Assembly (NCBI RefSeq): GCF_014694385.1
Contig: NZ_JAAOCA010000038.1
Coordinates: 1 to 57,200, forward strand
Length of the DNA: 57,200 bases
Direction of reading: 5' to 3'
Source: Pseudomonas typographi
GTDB lineage: Bacteria; Pseudomonadota; Gammaproteobacteria; Pseudomonadales; Pseudomonadaceae
Under the pieces are notes generated by a model that had not been told where the DNA came from, made no database searches, and worked only from the letters and a program-made list of their open reading frames with translations. Numbering within the stretch: the stretch's first letter is position 1; each line of letters opens with the position of its first letter. A program made the position numbers and the translations under genes. Shown here piece after piece: positions 25,801 through 35,082 of the stretch.

Positions 25801-26751
25801 TCAAGTGCAGAGAGGGGCCTCTATGCGGGCATCCCAGACACCTGCCACGATCAGCGCGCGCGCTTCACTGAGTAGCTCGTCAGTCACGCAACGCACGGCG
25901 GTGGCTTGATGACGAAGACGGCGCTGGGCCAGGCAGATCGCGCGCTCGAGCGGCTGCGCCAGGGGGCGGGCTTGCAGTTGGCCAGTGCTGATTTCATGGG
26001 CGACCGAACCGGGTGACAAGATGCTATAAAAGCGCCCGCTGCAGATGAGCTTTATCAGTTGGTGCCCAGCATCGATTTCTATTTGGACGTCTAGCGTGCC
26101 GCCCTGTTTCTGTATGTGGTGCTCGATGGTATCGCGAAAGCTTTGCTTTCGAGACGGCATCACCATAGGCAAGCCTGTCAGTTGCCCGGCTTCGATAGGT
26201 GCGTTGGCTTCACCGGGTAGGGCCTTGCCAATAAGGTGCATTTTTTCCCATGCAAACGGCGTGGAAATGATTTCCGGTCGGCTCGCCTGGTTGAACACCA
26301 CTGCGATATCTATGTGGCCGTTAAGAAGCCAGTCCCACAAATAGCCCGAGAAGCTTTCCACCAGCCGTAGGCGTATACCCGGGTACGTTTTGGCCAGGCG
26401 CTCGACCAGGGGAATTGCCAGCACCGCGGCAGTAGAGGATGGAAGACCAATGGCAACCTCCCCGGTGGGGTGTTGCTCAACCGTTGCCACTTCCTCGACG
26501 GTTGATTCGATAAGGCCGATTATTTCATAGGCGCGTTGGGACAACAGTAGACCCGCCGCAGTCGCTTTTACCCCGCGGGGTTCGCGAATCAGCAGCGGTG
26601 TACCTAACTGAGCCTCAAGCTTGCTGATGGCGATGCTTAATGCAGGTTGTGCCATGCCCATTCGGGCTGCCGCTGCGGTGAAGCTACCTTCTTCGAACAC
26701 GGCAATGAACGCGAGTAAACGTCGCGTCTCAAGCACCTTGGCTTTATCCAT
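25801..26751 (-). CDS. LysR-family regulator of the 2-hydroxycarboxylate transporter
   Basis: 316 residues with the LysR HTH (FTAAAARMGMAQPALSIAISKLEAQLGTPL) and a LysR effector domain, most like the CynR/CbbR-type activators. It diverges from the transporter gene at 26847 across a 95-bp AT-rich gap that holds an imperfect 18-bp palindrome. It probably activates the transporter and esterase in response to a carboxylate. Confidence 0.88.
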   Translation of the reverse strand: MDKAKVLETRRLLAFIAVFEEGSFTAAAARMGMAQPALSIAISKLEAQLGTPLLIREPRGVKATAAGLLLSQRAYEIIGLIESTVEEVATVEQHPTGEVAIGLPSSTAAVLAIPLVERLAKTYPGIRLRLVESFSGYLWDWLLNGHIDIAVVFNQASRPEIISTPFAWEKMHLIGKALPGEANAPIEAGQLTGLPMVMPSRKQSFRDTIEHHIQKQGGTLDVQIEIDAGHQLIKLICSGRFYSILSPGSVAHEISTGQLQARPLAQPLERAICLAQRRLRHQATAVRCVTDELLSEARALIVAGVWDARIEAPLCT

Positions 26752-26810
26752 AAATACTAAATATACCCCTATAAAATAAGCATATTTTTTTTATATATCA
26801 AAAACGCTTA

Positions 26811-26828
26811 GATTGCGAGTTCACAATC
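26811..26828. promoter_or_regulatory. LysR-type operator candidate upstream of the transporter
   Basis: GATTGCGAGTTCACAATC: an 18-bp imperfect palindrome (GATTG.GA..TC.CAATC) containing the LysR T-N11-A pattern. It lies 18 bp upstream of the transporter ATG, between the divergent genes. Confidence 0.45.
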
Positions 26829-26846
26829 AAAACAAGAGTCCTGAGC

Positions 26847-28214
26847 ATGAATCCTGAATCTCGCCTTCCGGACGTTTCCGCGCAGCCGGAGGTCAATTCA
26901 AGCCATAACGGGTGGCGTCGCTATTGGTTCAAGGCCATGGCCCTTCGGGTCGGTATTCTTCCGCTACCGGTTTACCTGGTTCTACTGGTGGTGGTGTGTA
27001 TCCTCATCCATGTGGGAAAAGTGCCTGCCGACTTGACCATGATCATTGGCCTGCTCGCCTTGGGCGGCTTTGCATTCATGGAGCTGGGTAAGCACCTGCC
27101 TTTCATTTCCGTAATGGGCGCCACGGCGATCCTGGCTTTCGTTGTGCCCTCGGCACTCACCTACTATGGGTGGTTACCGGCTTCGGTGGTGTTGGCCATC
27201 AAGCAGTTCACCAAAGAGTCGAATTTTCTCTATCTCTACATCGCGGCCATTATTGTCGGCAGCATCCTGAGCATGGACCGGCATGTTCTGCTGGCCGGGT
27301 TCGCCAAGATATTCATTCCTTTGGCTGTCGGCTCGGTGGTCGGCGGTATCGTCGGTACGCTCGTGGGAATGGCGATGGGATACGACCCGATGCATGCGTT
27401 ATTCTTTGTGGTAGTGCCCTTGATGGCAGGCGGTCTAGGCGAAGGCGCTATACCATTGTCTATGGGCTATTCGCTGATATTGAACCAACCTCAAGATACG
27501 GTTTTCGCACAAACGATTCCGGTTGTGATGCTGGGCAGTTTTACTGCGGTGCTGTTGGCTGGCCTGTTAAACATGGTCGGTAAGAAATTCCCTCACCTCA
27601 CCGGCGAAGGGCGGCTCCAGGCGCTCGACGATATCGAGGCTGGAGCCGGCAGCCGCGACGCATCGGTTGCTGCCTATAGTTTTGACCCTATCAATGTAGG
27701 CACGGCAGCGATCACCATCGTGACCCTGTACCTAATGGGTATGGTCGGGCAGCAGCTCTTTGGCTTCCCCGCGCCTATCACCATGTTGTTTCTGGTAGTG
27801 ATCGTGAAATTGGGGCGGTTGATGACACGGCGGCTCGAGCAGGGTGCCAGGGAGGTCTATGAGTTTTTCTCCAAGGTTGTGACGTACCCTCTGCTGTTCG
27901 CGATGGGCATAGCATTGACCCCGTGGGACAAATTCGTCAGCGCATTCACCTTGCCTACCGTCGTGACGGTCGTGGCAACCGTTTTTTCCATCATGGCCAG
28001 CGGCTTTGTCGTCGCACGCTTCATTCGCATGTACCCAATTGACGTGGCAATCGTGAACGCCTGCCACAGCGGCCAAGGAGGAACGGGAGACATCGCCATC
28101 CTCACCGCAGCCAACAGAATGTCGCTGATGCCATTCGCGCAGATATCTACCCGCATTGGTGGGGCCATCACCGTGACGCTGGCGTTGTTGGCTATCCGGC
28201 ACATCGCGGCCTGA
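26847..28214 (+). CDS. 2-hydroxycarboxylate (CitS/MleP-type) transporter
   Basis: 455 residues, mostly hydrophobic, with the two inverted halves of the 2HCT family. The reentrant-loop GGxG motifs are visible as MAGGLGEGAIPLS and HSGQGGTGDIAIL, in the expected places. These secondary transporters move citrate, malate or similar dicarboxylates with Na+ or H+, or by exchange with lactate. The ATG follows AAGAGTCCTGAGC. An alpha/beta hydrolase gene follows after 10 nt in the same operon. 2HCT members are typical of Klebsiella and lactic acid bacteria and less usual in Pseudomonas. Confidence 0.9.
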   Translation: MNPESRLPDVSAQPEVNSSHNGWRRYWFKAMALRVGILPLPVYLVLLVVVCILIHVGKVPADLTMIIGLLALGGFAFMELGKHLPFISVMGATAILAFVVPSALTYYGWLPASVVLAIKQFTKESNFLYLYIAAIIVGSILSMDRHVLLAGFAKIFIPLAVGSVVGGIVGTLVGMAMGYDPMHALFFVVVPLMAGGLGEGAIPLSMGYSLILNQPQDTVFAQTIPVVMLGSFTAVLLAGLLNMVGKKFPHLTGEGRLQALDDIEAGAGSRDASVAAYSFDPINVGTAAITIVTLYLMGMVGQQLFGFPAPITMLFLVVIVKLGRLMTRRLEQGAREVYEFFSKVVTYPLLFAMGIALTPWDKFVSAFTLPTVVTVVATVFSIMASGFVVARFIRMYPIDVAIVNACHSGQGGTGDIAILTAANRMSLMPFAQISTRIGGAITVTLALLAIRHIAA

Positions 28215-28224
28215 GGGAACCCCA

Positions 28225-29217
28225 ATGACGAGTTTGCAAGAGAACCTGTTACCCATCTGCCTGCGCTCCGTACGCGGTTTTCACATCGGTGGCCATACGG
28301 TATGTGTTGAGGGGGTTGAACCCGGCGTTATTCATTCTGTACCCAACATGCCACCCCGCGTTTCAAACCCTAACGGGCACTACATGGTGGGGCAAATGTA
28401 TGTGCAGCATTTTGCGCTTGCGCAGCCTCGCCATCCGCTGCCGTTGCTGTTGTGGCACGGTGGAGGGATGACCGGCAGTACATGGGAACAAACGCCCGAC
28501 GGGCGCCCCGGCTGGCATGAATACTTCATGCGCAGCGGCTTTGATACCTGCGTAAGCGATGCTGTCGACCGGGGGCGCGCCTCTTGGGCGCCACCATTGA
28601 TACGGGCCGAACAGCCTGAACACAGGACGATCGAACAGGCGTGGTCGATCTTCCGGTTCGGCCCAGCCAGTGGCTTTTCGCTCGACCCCGCGCAGCAAAT
28701 GGGCTACACAGGGCAGCGGTTTCCACTCGGCTGCCTTGACTCACTGAACCGACAATTTGTAGCGCGATGGACGCAAAGCGGCAACATGACGACCGAGGCT
28801 TACTGTGCCTTGGTAAAAAAGATGGGGCGCAGCGTGATTGTGGCCCACAGCGAGGGTGCCCGCCATGCCATGACCGTCGCGACGCAGGCGGCGGAACATG
28901 TTGCGGCGATTGTACTGATCGAGCCAGCCGGCGCTCCTGAACCTCACTCGGGCGCGCTTAAGGCGATTGCGCATATTCCACATTGCGTGGTGTGGGGAGA
29001 CTATTTCGCGCAAAGTGAGTTGTGGTCAGGCTATCGCACTCGCTGTGACCTCTGGTTTGACGCGTTAGGCGCGGCGGGGGGAAGCGTGACGACCCTCGAC
29101 ATGCCCGCACGGGGCGTCAAGGGCAACTCACACTTGCTGATGATGGACAATAACAGCGACCACATTGCGGGCCTGATCACTTCATGGCTGGATAAGACGC
29201 TAACGAAACGCTCCTGA
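28225..29217 (+). CDS. Alpha/beta-hydrolase (esterase) co-transcribed with the 2HCT transporter
   Basis: 330 residues. The oxyanion region is LLLWHGGGMTGSTWE and the nucleophile elbow is AHSEGARH (Ser209); a late His is present in GNSHLLMMDNNSDH. The N-terminus has a long lead (residues 1-65) as in secreted-type esterases of this group, but no Sec signal is evident. It begins 10 nt after the transporter stop. It may release the transported hydroxy acid from an ester or lactone; that is inferred from the neighbourhood only. Confidence 0.82.
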   Translation: MTSLQENLLPICLRSVRGFHIGGHTVCVEGVEPGVIHSVPNMPPRVSNPNGHYMVGQMYVQHFALAQPRHPLPLLLWHGGGMTGSTWEQTPDGRPGWHEYFMRSGFDTCVSDAVDRGRASWAPPLIRAEQPEHRTIEQAWSIFRFGPASGFSLDPAQQMGYTGQRFPLGCLDSLNRQFVARWTQSGNMTTEAYCALVKKMGRSVIVAHSEGARHAMTVATQAAEHVAAIVLIEPAGAPEPHSGALKAIAHIPHCVVWGDYFAQSELWSGYRTRCDLWFDALGAAGGSVTTLDMPARGVKGNSHLLMMDNNSDHIAGLITSWLDKTLTKRS

Positions 29218-29457
29218 TGGCCGTGCGCAACCAGTAAGGAATGCGAGTTCCCACTGCAACTTCGCTGAGCGGGGCAATGCCGGTTTGATCGTTTCCTTGC
29301 AGTGCTTCGGAATACGTTTCTACCGGTGGTCGCCTGCCGCACCTCACCTTGATCCAGCCGCCACTGCCCAATAGCGCGATGTAAACGCGACCGCGCCGCC
29401 CCAGCGCGACCCTGGTGAAGTGACTGTTCCGGCGTGGCCTTGAAAACCCTCAGGCCT

Positions 29458-30054
29458 CTAGACCCACATCGGAACGGTAGACACCGCGATCAGCCCGCCC
29501 AGTGCGCCATTTACAATCCGCCAATGGGCCGGGTCGTTTATCCGTCGGGCCAATTCGCGCCCCGCGACGCACCAGAGCGATAGCGATGCGGCCGCAGCGA
29601 GCCCGAAGCTCAACCCCATCAATACTGCCAGTTGCGCCGGGTCACTGGCGAGGTTGGCATACGCAGCCGCCGCCCCAGCTGTCATGGCCCAGCCTTTTGG
29701 GTTGTGCCAAAGCATCCATAGGCCAGCGATATAGCCAATGGGGCGTGCCGCCTTCGTTCCCGCCCCCGGTGCTGGAGCGCGGGCGATCTTCCAAGCCAGC
29801 CAAAGCAAATAGAGGGTGCCGGCGACTTTCAAGGCCAAGGGCAAAAACGGGCTGATATGCAACACATTCGCCAGGCCGAAGGCGGCGCCGGCGGCCATGG
29901 ATGCCAGCCCCGTCGCGATGCCCAGCATCAAGGGGATTGAACCACGGAACCCGAATTGCGCACCGGAGGCAGTGGCCAGTGTGGTCGCACCGCCCGGTGT
30001 AATCGTGGCGGCAACGGTAAACATCGCCAAAGGCCAGACACTGTCGATACCCAT
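29458..30054 (-). CDS. LysE/RhtB-family exporter
   Basis: 198 residues with the family start (FTVAATITPGGATTLATASGAQFGF) and the mid-protein WHNPKGWAMTAGA segment. Six membrane helices are expected. The ATG at 30054 is where the family begins; the frame continues upstream into the divergent LysR gene without similarity. Probably regulated by that LysR protein. Confidence 0.86.
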   Translation of the reverse strand: MGIDSVWPLAMFTVAATITPGGATTLATASGAQFGFRGSIPLMLGIATGLASMAAGAAFGLANVLHISPFLPLALKVAGTLYLLWLAWKIARAPAPGAGTKAARPIGYIAGLWMLWHNPKGWAMTAGAAAAYANLASDPAQLAVLMGLSFGLAAAASLSLWCVAGRELARRINDPAHWRIVNGALGGLIAVSTVPMWV

Positions 30055-30094
30055 AACCTGCTCAATGCTCGGAAAGCGCCTTAGCCTAGAGCAA

Positions 30095-30114
30095 GGTAAT
30101 GCATTAGCATAACC
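30095..30114. promoter_or_regulatory. Inverted repeat between the LysE and LysR genes
   Basis: GGTAATGC-ATTA-GCATAACC: 8-bp arms with one mismatch (GGTwATGC), in the centre of the 100-bp divergent gap. A plausible LysR operator for the exporter gene. Confidence 0.4.
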
Positions 30115-30154
30115 ATGGTTTTTAATCCCAGCTATTAGATAGTGTAATGCCAGA

Positions 30155-31024
30155 ATGCCGCGCCACCTCGATATAAGCCTGCTTCGTACCTTCGTCGCCG
30201 TCCATGAGCGCGGCAGCATGACGGCTGCTGCACACTCGCTGCACCTAACCCAAGGCGCTATCAGCCAGCACATCAAGCGCCTGGAAGACGTATTCGGCAC
30301 GCCGTTGTTCGACCGCCAACCTCGCAGGCTGGGCCTGACCCGCGCCGGTGATCGGCTGCTGATCAAAGCGCGAGCGCTGCTTGAACTCAATGATGAGGTG
30401 TGGGCCGAGATGACGGAGCGAACCATCAGCGGCCCGGTTCGGTTTGGGGTTCCTTATGATTTGATGGGCCAGGCATTGGCGTCGGCGTTGAAGGCCTATG
30501 AAGTGGCGTGGCCGCAGGCGGAAGTCTCACTCATGTGCGCCGCCTCATCCGATCTGGTCACGGCGCTCGAACGGGGCGAGATTGACCTGGCGCTGGTCGA
30601 GGAGCCGGTGACGAGTACGCAGGGCGGGCGCTTCAATGTCCAGTGCCTGTGCGTCGAGCGCTTGGTATGGGTAGGGGCGTCGGGTGGCAGCGCTTTCAGC
30701 AAACAGCCCTTGCCGGTCTCGCTGGTTGCGCAAACCTGTTCCTTTCGCCCGGCGATTGTTTCCGCGTTGCAAACCCAGGGCCGGGCTTGGCGCACGGTGT
30801 ACGAGTCCGGCAACATCGAAGCGACCTGCGCCACTGTGCGCGCGGACTTGGCGGTTACGGCCTGGCTGGCGTTCACGGTGCCCAAGGATTTGCAGATATT
30901 ACCGGCTAACAGCGGCCTGCCGGAATTGCCCCCCTTTGCGATCAATCTGTATCAGCGCCATGCCGAAACCTCGTTGGCGGCTAGCGAGCTGGCGTTGTCG
31001 GTCATTCGGGTTTTCAGGCGTTGA
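30155..31024 (+). CDS. LysR-family regulator, divergent from the LysE exporter
   Basis: 289 residues with the N-terminal HTH (SMTAAAHSLHLTQGAISQHIKRLEDVFGTPLF) and a LysR effector domain starting near GPVRFGVPYDLMGQAL. The pairing with a LysE-family exporter gene is the ArgP/LysG-style arrangement, in which the regulator senses the amino acid to be exported. Confidence 0.88.
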   Translation: MPRHLDISLLRTFVAVHERGSMTAAAHSLHLTQGAISQHIKRLEDVFGTPLFDRQPRRLGLTRAGDRLLIKARALLELNDEVWAEMTERTISGPVRFGVPYDLMGQALASALKAYEVAWPQAEVSLMCAASSDLVTALERGEIDLALVEEPVTSTQGGRFNVQCLCVERLVWVGASGGSAFSKQPLPVSLVAQTCSFRPAIVSALQTQGRAWRTVYESGNIEATCATVRADLAVTAWLAFTVPKDLQILPANSGLPELPPFAINLYQRHAETSLAASELALSVIRVFRR

Positions 31025-31112
31025 GATCAGGGTGTGCGCGAACGGCTGTCGGTCAGGGGTTTTATGCCTCTGCTCGGCACCGGCGGTGGCAAGCACCCCA
31101 GTTAAAGCGTTA

Positions 31113-33530
31113 TCAGAATTCCAGCTGCGCAGAGAAAGCCACTGTACGCGGATCACCGAGATAGCTGTTGTTCAGCCAGTACTTTTTATCGGTCAGGTTG
31201 CTCACATTCACCCGCAGGGTCAGGTCATTGCCAGCCAACGGTAGGCGGTAGCGGGCCCCCGCGTCGTACGTGGTGAAGGCCGGAAGGCGATAGTCATTGG
31301 CTTCGTCGGCATACTGCTTGCCCGTGTAGAACGCACGGCCAGTCAACGCAAACCCTGGCGCAGATACCACGTCATATTCGGCATAAACCTTGGCCAATTG
31401 CTTGGCAACGTTGACGGGAGAGTTGCCGTCGTTTGCCCGCGTCGCCCCCTTCTTCACCTCTGGGTCGAGCAGCGTAAAGCCGCTGACGATCGTCAATCGC
31501 GGGGTGACCTTGCCTGTGACGCTGAACTCCAAGCCGTTGTTCTCCTGAAGCCCGTCCTGCACGTAGACCCGATCCGTGTTGGTGTATGCATTAGGCTTTT
31601 TAATGTTGAACAGCGCCAGCGTCGCCAGTGTTTCACCGATGCTGGCCTTGGCGCCGATTTCGTATTGCTCGCTGATCTGCGGCGCCAACCCCGTCCCGGC
31701 GTTGATTGCTCGCGAAGGTGCGATGCCGCCACTCTGCAGGCCTTCGATGTAAGTGGCGTAGGTAGTGAGCCATGGCATAGGCTTGTAGATCAGCGACACG
31801 CTGGGTGAGGTCAGGCTCTTGTCGTATTCGGTTTTGAGTGGTTGGGCCGAATAGACGAAATCATTGTTGTAGGTGCTGATCCTGGTATGGGTCAAACCGA
31901 GGATCGTGGACCATTGCTCGTTGAACGTGATGATGTCCCCGATCAAGAAGTTCTCGGTGTCGCTGGTGCTGGAAATGTGTTGCGTACCGTGGCCGATGGA
32001 GTAATCGGGCTTGCTCACCTGCGGCTGCTCATCAAGTGACACGGCAGCGCCGGTGACCGAGCTGTATTGCTGGCTCGGGATGTGGTCCTCGTACATGAGG
32101 CTACGCGAGCTGTTGCCCTGAAAGCCCAGCGTCAATGTGTGGCCCAGCGGGCCGGTCACGAATTGCGAGTCGAGAAACAGATACCCTGAGTACTCTTGCG
32201 TTTGGAGAGGAGCAAACGCATACAGTGGTTGTGTGTATCGATCAGGTGCATCGACTTGTGGACCGGTGTAGGTGTACTCCTGGGTGTATTGCTGCGCAGC
32301 GAACGCGGCACGCACACTGAAGGTGTCATTCAAGCGCCACTTGGCCCGCACACCGGCCTTGTCGGTCTGGTTGTCGGAGAAGGCCCACTTCTGACTGTAC
32401 AGCTTGTCGGTGTCCAGCGAGGAGGCGCTGGGGCGGTACGCCTGATCGGCGAAGTACCAATAGCTGGTCAAGCCGCGGGTCTGGCTTTCCTTGTGAGAGG
32501 CATCGAACTGCACCAGCAGATCGTCGCTGACATTCCAGTCCAGGGCCAGGCTGATCATCTGCCGGCGGCGTTTCTGCAGGTCAATCGCGGTTTCGCCGTC
32601 TTGAGTCAGCACGTTGAGTCGGTAGGCGAACTTGCCTTCGCTGTCGATAGGGCCGCCGAAGTCGCCGTGCAGGTAGTAGTTCTCGCCGCCGGCATTGCCG
32701 AGGGTGACGCTGTTGTAGCGCTGGTAGGTCGGGCGCTTGAGCACGTAGTTGGCCAACCCTCCCGGAGACGCCGGGCCGTACAGAAAACCGGTAAGGCCTG
32801 TCACCACTTCCAGTTGTTCAGTGTCCTCAATGAAATTGCCTCCGTCGGCAAGGGTGCTGAAACGCAGGCCATCATTGGCGATGTTCAAGCTGGAGGAGCC
32901 GCCGAAGCCGCGAAGGGTGATCGCACTGGCGTAACCGGCGCTTTTGGGTGAATACAGCTGGGCGAACGGATTATGTTTGAACACATCGTCGGTCGAGGTC
33001 GCCTGCAGATTCTTGATTAATGCTTGCGAGGTTACGCTCATGGAAAAAGGCGTATCTTGCAGCTTCATGCTGCCGAGCGCACCGACACTGCTGATGTTTT
33101 CGCTCACATAACCCGCGGCTTCCGAGCCGTCGGCACTGGCGCGGCTGCCGCTGATATTGACGTCCGGCAGCGTCAGCGTGCTGTCTGCCTCGGCACTGGC
33201 TCTGACCAGTCCGTAAATCCGATCACTCAGTTGCATCGCCTCAAGGCCGGAACCTGCCAGCAGCATGGCGAGGCCTTGCTCTGCCGTGTAATCACCCTCC
33301 AGTCCCGGCGAGCTCAACCCTTGAGTCAAGGCCGGGGCGAACTGAACGGTGATCTTCGCCTGCGCGCTGAAACCGGCCAGCGCCTGGGTCAGGCTCGCCG
33401 CCTGGACGTTGTAATGCTGGATCGCCCCGGCTGCCTGGGCGCACAGCGGCTGGGCGGCCAAGGCAAAGGTCAACAATGCCATGGCGAAGGTGCTACGTGC
33501 GGCCCGGCGCGGGATACCGGAATGGGTCAT
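31113..33530 (-). CDS. TonB-dependent siderophore receptor with STN signalling domain
   Basis: 805 residues: a signal peptide (to about LCAQAAG, residue 35) and an STN secretin/TonB short N-terminal domain (HYNVQAASLTQALAGFSAQA through YGLV, about 38-110). These are followed by a plug (VGALGSMKLQDTPFSMSVTSQALI) and a 22-strand barrel ending in the terminal Phe of FSAQLEF. The STN domain marks a transducer that signals through FecR to the FecI-type sigma factor encoded just upstream. A ferric-siderophore ligand is likely, but its identity is unknown. The Shine-Dalgarno lies in a predicted hairpin. Confidence 0.92.
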   Translation of the reverse strand: MTHSGIPRRAARSTFAMALLTFALAAQPLCAQAAGAIQHYNVQAASLTQALAGFSAQAKITVQFAPALTQGLSSPGLEGDYTAEQGLAMLLAGSGLEAMQLSDRIYGLVRASAEADSTLTLPDVNISGSRASADGSEAAGYVSENISSVGALGSMKLQDTPFSMSVTSQALIKNLQATSTDDVFKHNPFAQLYSPKSAGYASAITLRGFGGSSSLNIANDGLRFSTLADGGNFIEDTEQLEVVTGLTGFLYGPASPGGLANYVLKRPTYQRYNSVTLGNAGGENYYLHGDFGGPIDSEGKFAYRLNVLTQDGETAIDLQKRRRQMISLALDWNVSDDLLVQFDASHKESQTRGLTSYWYFADQAYRPSASSLDTDKLYSQKWAFSDNQTDKAGVRAKWRLNDTFSVRAAFAAQQYTQEYTYTGPQVDAPDRYTQPLYAFAPLQTQEYSGYLFLDSQFVTGPLGHTLTLGFQGNSSRSLMYEDHIPSQQYSSVTGAAVSLDEQPQVSKPDYSIGHGTQHISSTSDTENFLIGDIITFNEQWSTILGLTHTRISTYNNDFVYSAQPLKTEYDKSLTSPSVSLIYKPMPWLTTYATYIEGLQSGGIAPSRAINAGTGLAPQISEQYEIGAKASIGETLATLALFNIKKPNAYTNTDRVYVQDGLQENNGLEFSVTGKVTPRLTIVSGFTLLDPEVKKGATRANDGNSPVNVAKQLAKVYAEYDVVSAPGFALTGRAFYTGKQYADEANDYRLPAFTTYDAGARYRLPLAGNDLTLRVNVSNLTDKKYWLNNSYLGDPRTVAFSAQLEF

Positions 33531-33540
33531 GGCGCAAAAT

Positions 33541-33574
33541 GTCCTTGGCTGGTTACAGATTCACTACCAAGGAC
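33541..33574 (-). promoter_or_regulatory. Hairpin covering the receptor ribosome-binding site
   Basis: In the receptor mRNA leader, GTCCTTGG (33574-33567) can pair with CCAAGGAC (33548-33541). These are perfect 8-bp arms with an 18-nt loop. The AAGGA in the second arm is the only Shine-Dalgarno candidate for the ATG at 33530 (11-nt spacing), so the hairpin could limit translation. Confidence 0.4.
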
Positions 33575-33603
33575 GAGCGCCGTAAAAAAACGGGCCAAAA
33601 AAA

Positions 33604-34542
33604 TTACGCCTTGCTCACCGTCACCCAATAGCGAGTCCGGTATTCGACCTTGACTGGAAGGGTCATCGGCAGCGCGGCGAGAATGGCGTCGCTGTTGTCG
33701 AGTTGAAAGCCGCCGCTGATTCGCACATCCGATACGCTTTCGTCACCGTGCAGGCGGCCTGGGCGGTAGCGGCTCAACTCCTGCAGGAAATCGCTCAGAC
33801 GCATGTTCTCAGCGACCAACTGGCCTTGCGTCCAGCGAGTACTCAGCTCGCTGGCCGGGCGTAACGGGCCGAATGCCTCGCGGCTGAACTGCACTTGTTC
33901 GCCTGCCTCTACTACCTTCGGCGCGGCCTGCGCGGGAGTGGCACGCACCCGGCCTTGCAATACCGCCAACTGAGTGATGCCGCTGAACTGGCGCACGCTG
34001 AAGCGCGTGCCCAATGGTTCCATGATCCCTTGTTCGCTGGCCACCCGTAGCGGACGCCCAGCAGGGTCGATGCCGGTGCTGATCAACAGCTCTCCGCGCA
34101 CTAGACGAATCAACCGTTGCCCGGCATCGAAACGCACATCGACGGCGCTGTCGGTGTTGAGGTCGACGACACTGCCGTCGGTGAGTGTCAACTGCTGCCG
34201 GTCGCCAACGCCGGTACGGTAATCGGCCATCCAGCCCTGCCCGGCGCCGAAGCGGTAGCTAAAGTAGCCAGCAGGTGCCATGGCGGCCAGCACCAGCAGC
34301 GTTTTCAAGGCCTGGCGCCGTTCACGATTGAGGGTGCCCATGGCCATAGCAGAAGGAAGGCTGCCGAGCTGGTGTTGCACATGCTGCACGCGTTGCCAGG
34401 CGCGCTCATGCTCGGGGTTGGTCGCGCGCCACCGTGCACACGCTTGCTGTTGCGCCGCACTCAGTGGCTGCTCATGCATCAGCACGAGCCAATGCGCCGC
34501 CTGGCGCGCAACGTCGCGACTGATAGGGGCCTGGGCAGGCAT
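33604..34542 (-). CDS. FecR-family transmembrane sensor / anti-sigma regulator
   Basis: 312 residues: a cytoplasmic FecR N-terminus (AAHWLVLMHEQPLSAAQQQACARWRA, with the WW-type WRATNPEHERAWQRV motif), one membrane helix near LKTLLVLAAMAPAGYF, and the periplasmic FecR domain (GVGDRQQLTLTDGSVVDLNTDSAVDV) plus a C-terminal STN-interacting part. Its ATG overlaps the sigma gene stop (TAATG). It relays the receptor's ligand signal to FecI. Confidence 0.92.
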   Translation of the reverse strand: MPAQAPISRDVARQAAHWLVLMHEQPLSAAQQQACARWRATNPEHERAWQRVQHVQHQLGSLPSAMAMGTLNRERRQALKTLLVLAAMAPAGYFSYRFGAGQGWMADYRTGVGDRQQLTLTDGSVVDLNTDSAVDVRFDAGQRLIRLVRGELLISTGIDPAGRPLRVASEQGIMEPLGTRFSVRQFSGITQLAVLQGRVRATPAQAAPKVVEAGEQVQFSREAFGPLRPASELSTRWTQGQLVAENMRLSDFLQELSRYRPGRLHGDESVSDVRISGGFQLDNSDAILAALPMTLPVKVEYRTRYWVTVSKA

Positions 34543-35048
34543 TACAACGCCACGTCACTGAGGATGCAGGCTTCGAATGCGCTGGCCATGTGGCGCTTGA
34601 CCGTGCGCTCGCCGATGCCTAACTGCCGGGCGATTTGCACATAGGTCAGGCCATCGAGCTGTGCCAGCAGAAATACCGTACGGACGATTGGTTTGAGGCG
34701 ATCGAGCAAAGCGTCGAGCTGGAACAGCGTCTCGCGCATCTGGCACTGCTCTTGCGCTGACAGAGCAAAGGCCTCGGGCACCGTCGCGAGCATGTCTAGG
34801 TACGCCCGCTCCAGTGACTGGCGGCGGAAATGGTCGCAAACCAGCCGTTGTCCTACGGTCGCCAGATAAGCTCGCGGCCGATCCAGGGTCAGACGTTCAC
34901 CGGTTTTGCGCTGCGAGGTGAGGATGCGCAGGAAGGTGTCCTGAGCGAGATCCGCCGCCTGACTGTTGCAGCCCAAGCGGCGATAAAGCCAACCTGTTAG
35001 CCACCTGTTGTGCTCCGAATAGAGAAGCCCTAGAGGATCATCACTCAC
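34542..35048 (-). CDS. ECF sigma factor, FecI type
   Basis: 168 residues with sigma-70 region 2 (LLYSEHNRWLTGWLYRRLGCNSQAADLAQDTFLRIL) and region 4 (DGLTYVQIARQLGIGERTVKRHM). It directs RNA polymerase to the receptor promoter when released by FecR. Order sigma-FecR-receptor on one strand is the classic cell-surface signalling set. A Fur-like box lies 35-53 bp upstream, so iron limitation should switch it on. Confidence 0.93.
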   Translation of the reverse strand: MSDDPLGLLYSEHNRWLTGWLYRRLGCNSQAADLAQDTFLRILTSQRKTGERLTLDRPRAYLATVGQRLVCDHFRRQSLERAYLDMLATVPEAFALSAQEQCQMRETLFQLDALLDRLKPIVRTVFLLAQLDGLTYVQIARQLGIGERTVKRHMASAFEACILSDVAL

Positions 35049-35082
35049 TACACGCCCCCCGAAAGAAGCGCCGATGATAAGT

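Noticed and set aside
32254..32268. GGTGCATCGACTTGT, matching the left part of the diverged repeat at 7119
   Set aside because: It lies in conserved receptor coding sequence, and the match stops before the diagnostic TTGAATCC part, so chance is more likely.
32196..32951. A 251-codon plus-strand frame inside the TonB receptor gene
   Set aside because: No family resemblance; the receptor on the other strand is continuous and complete.
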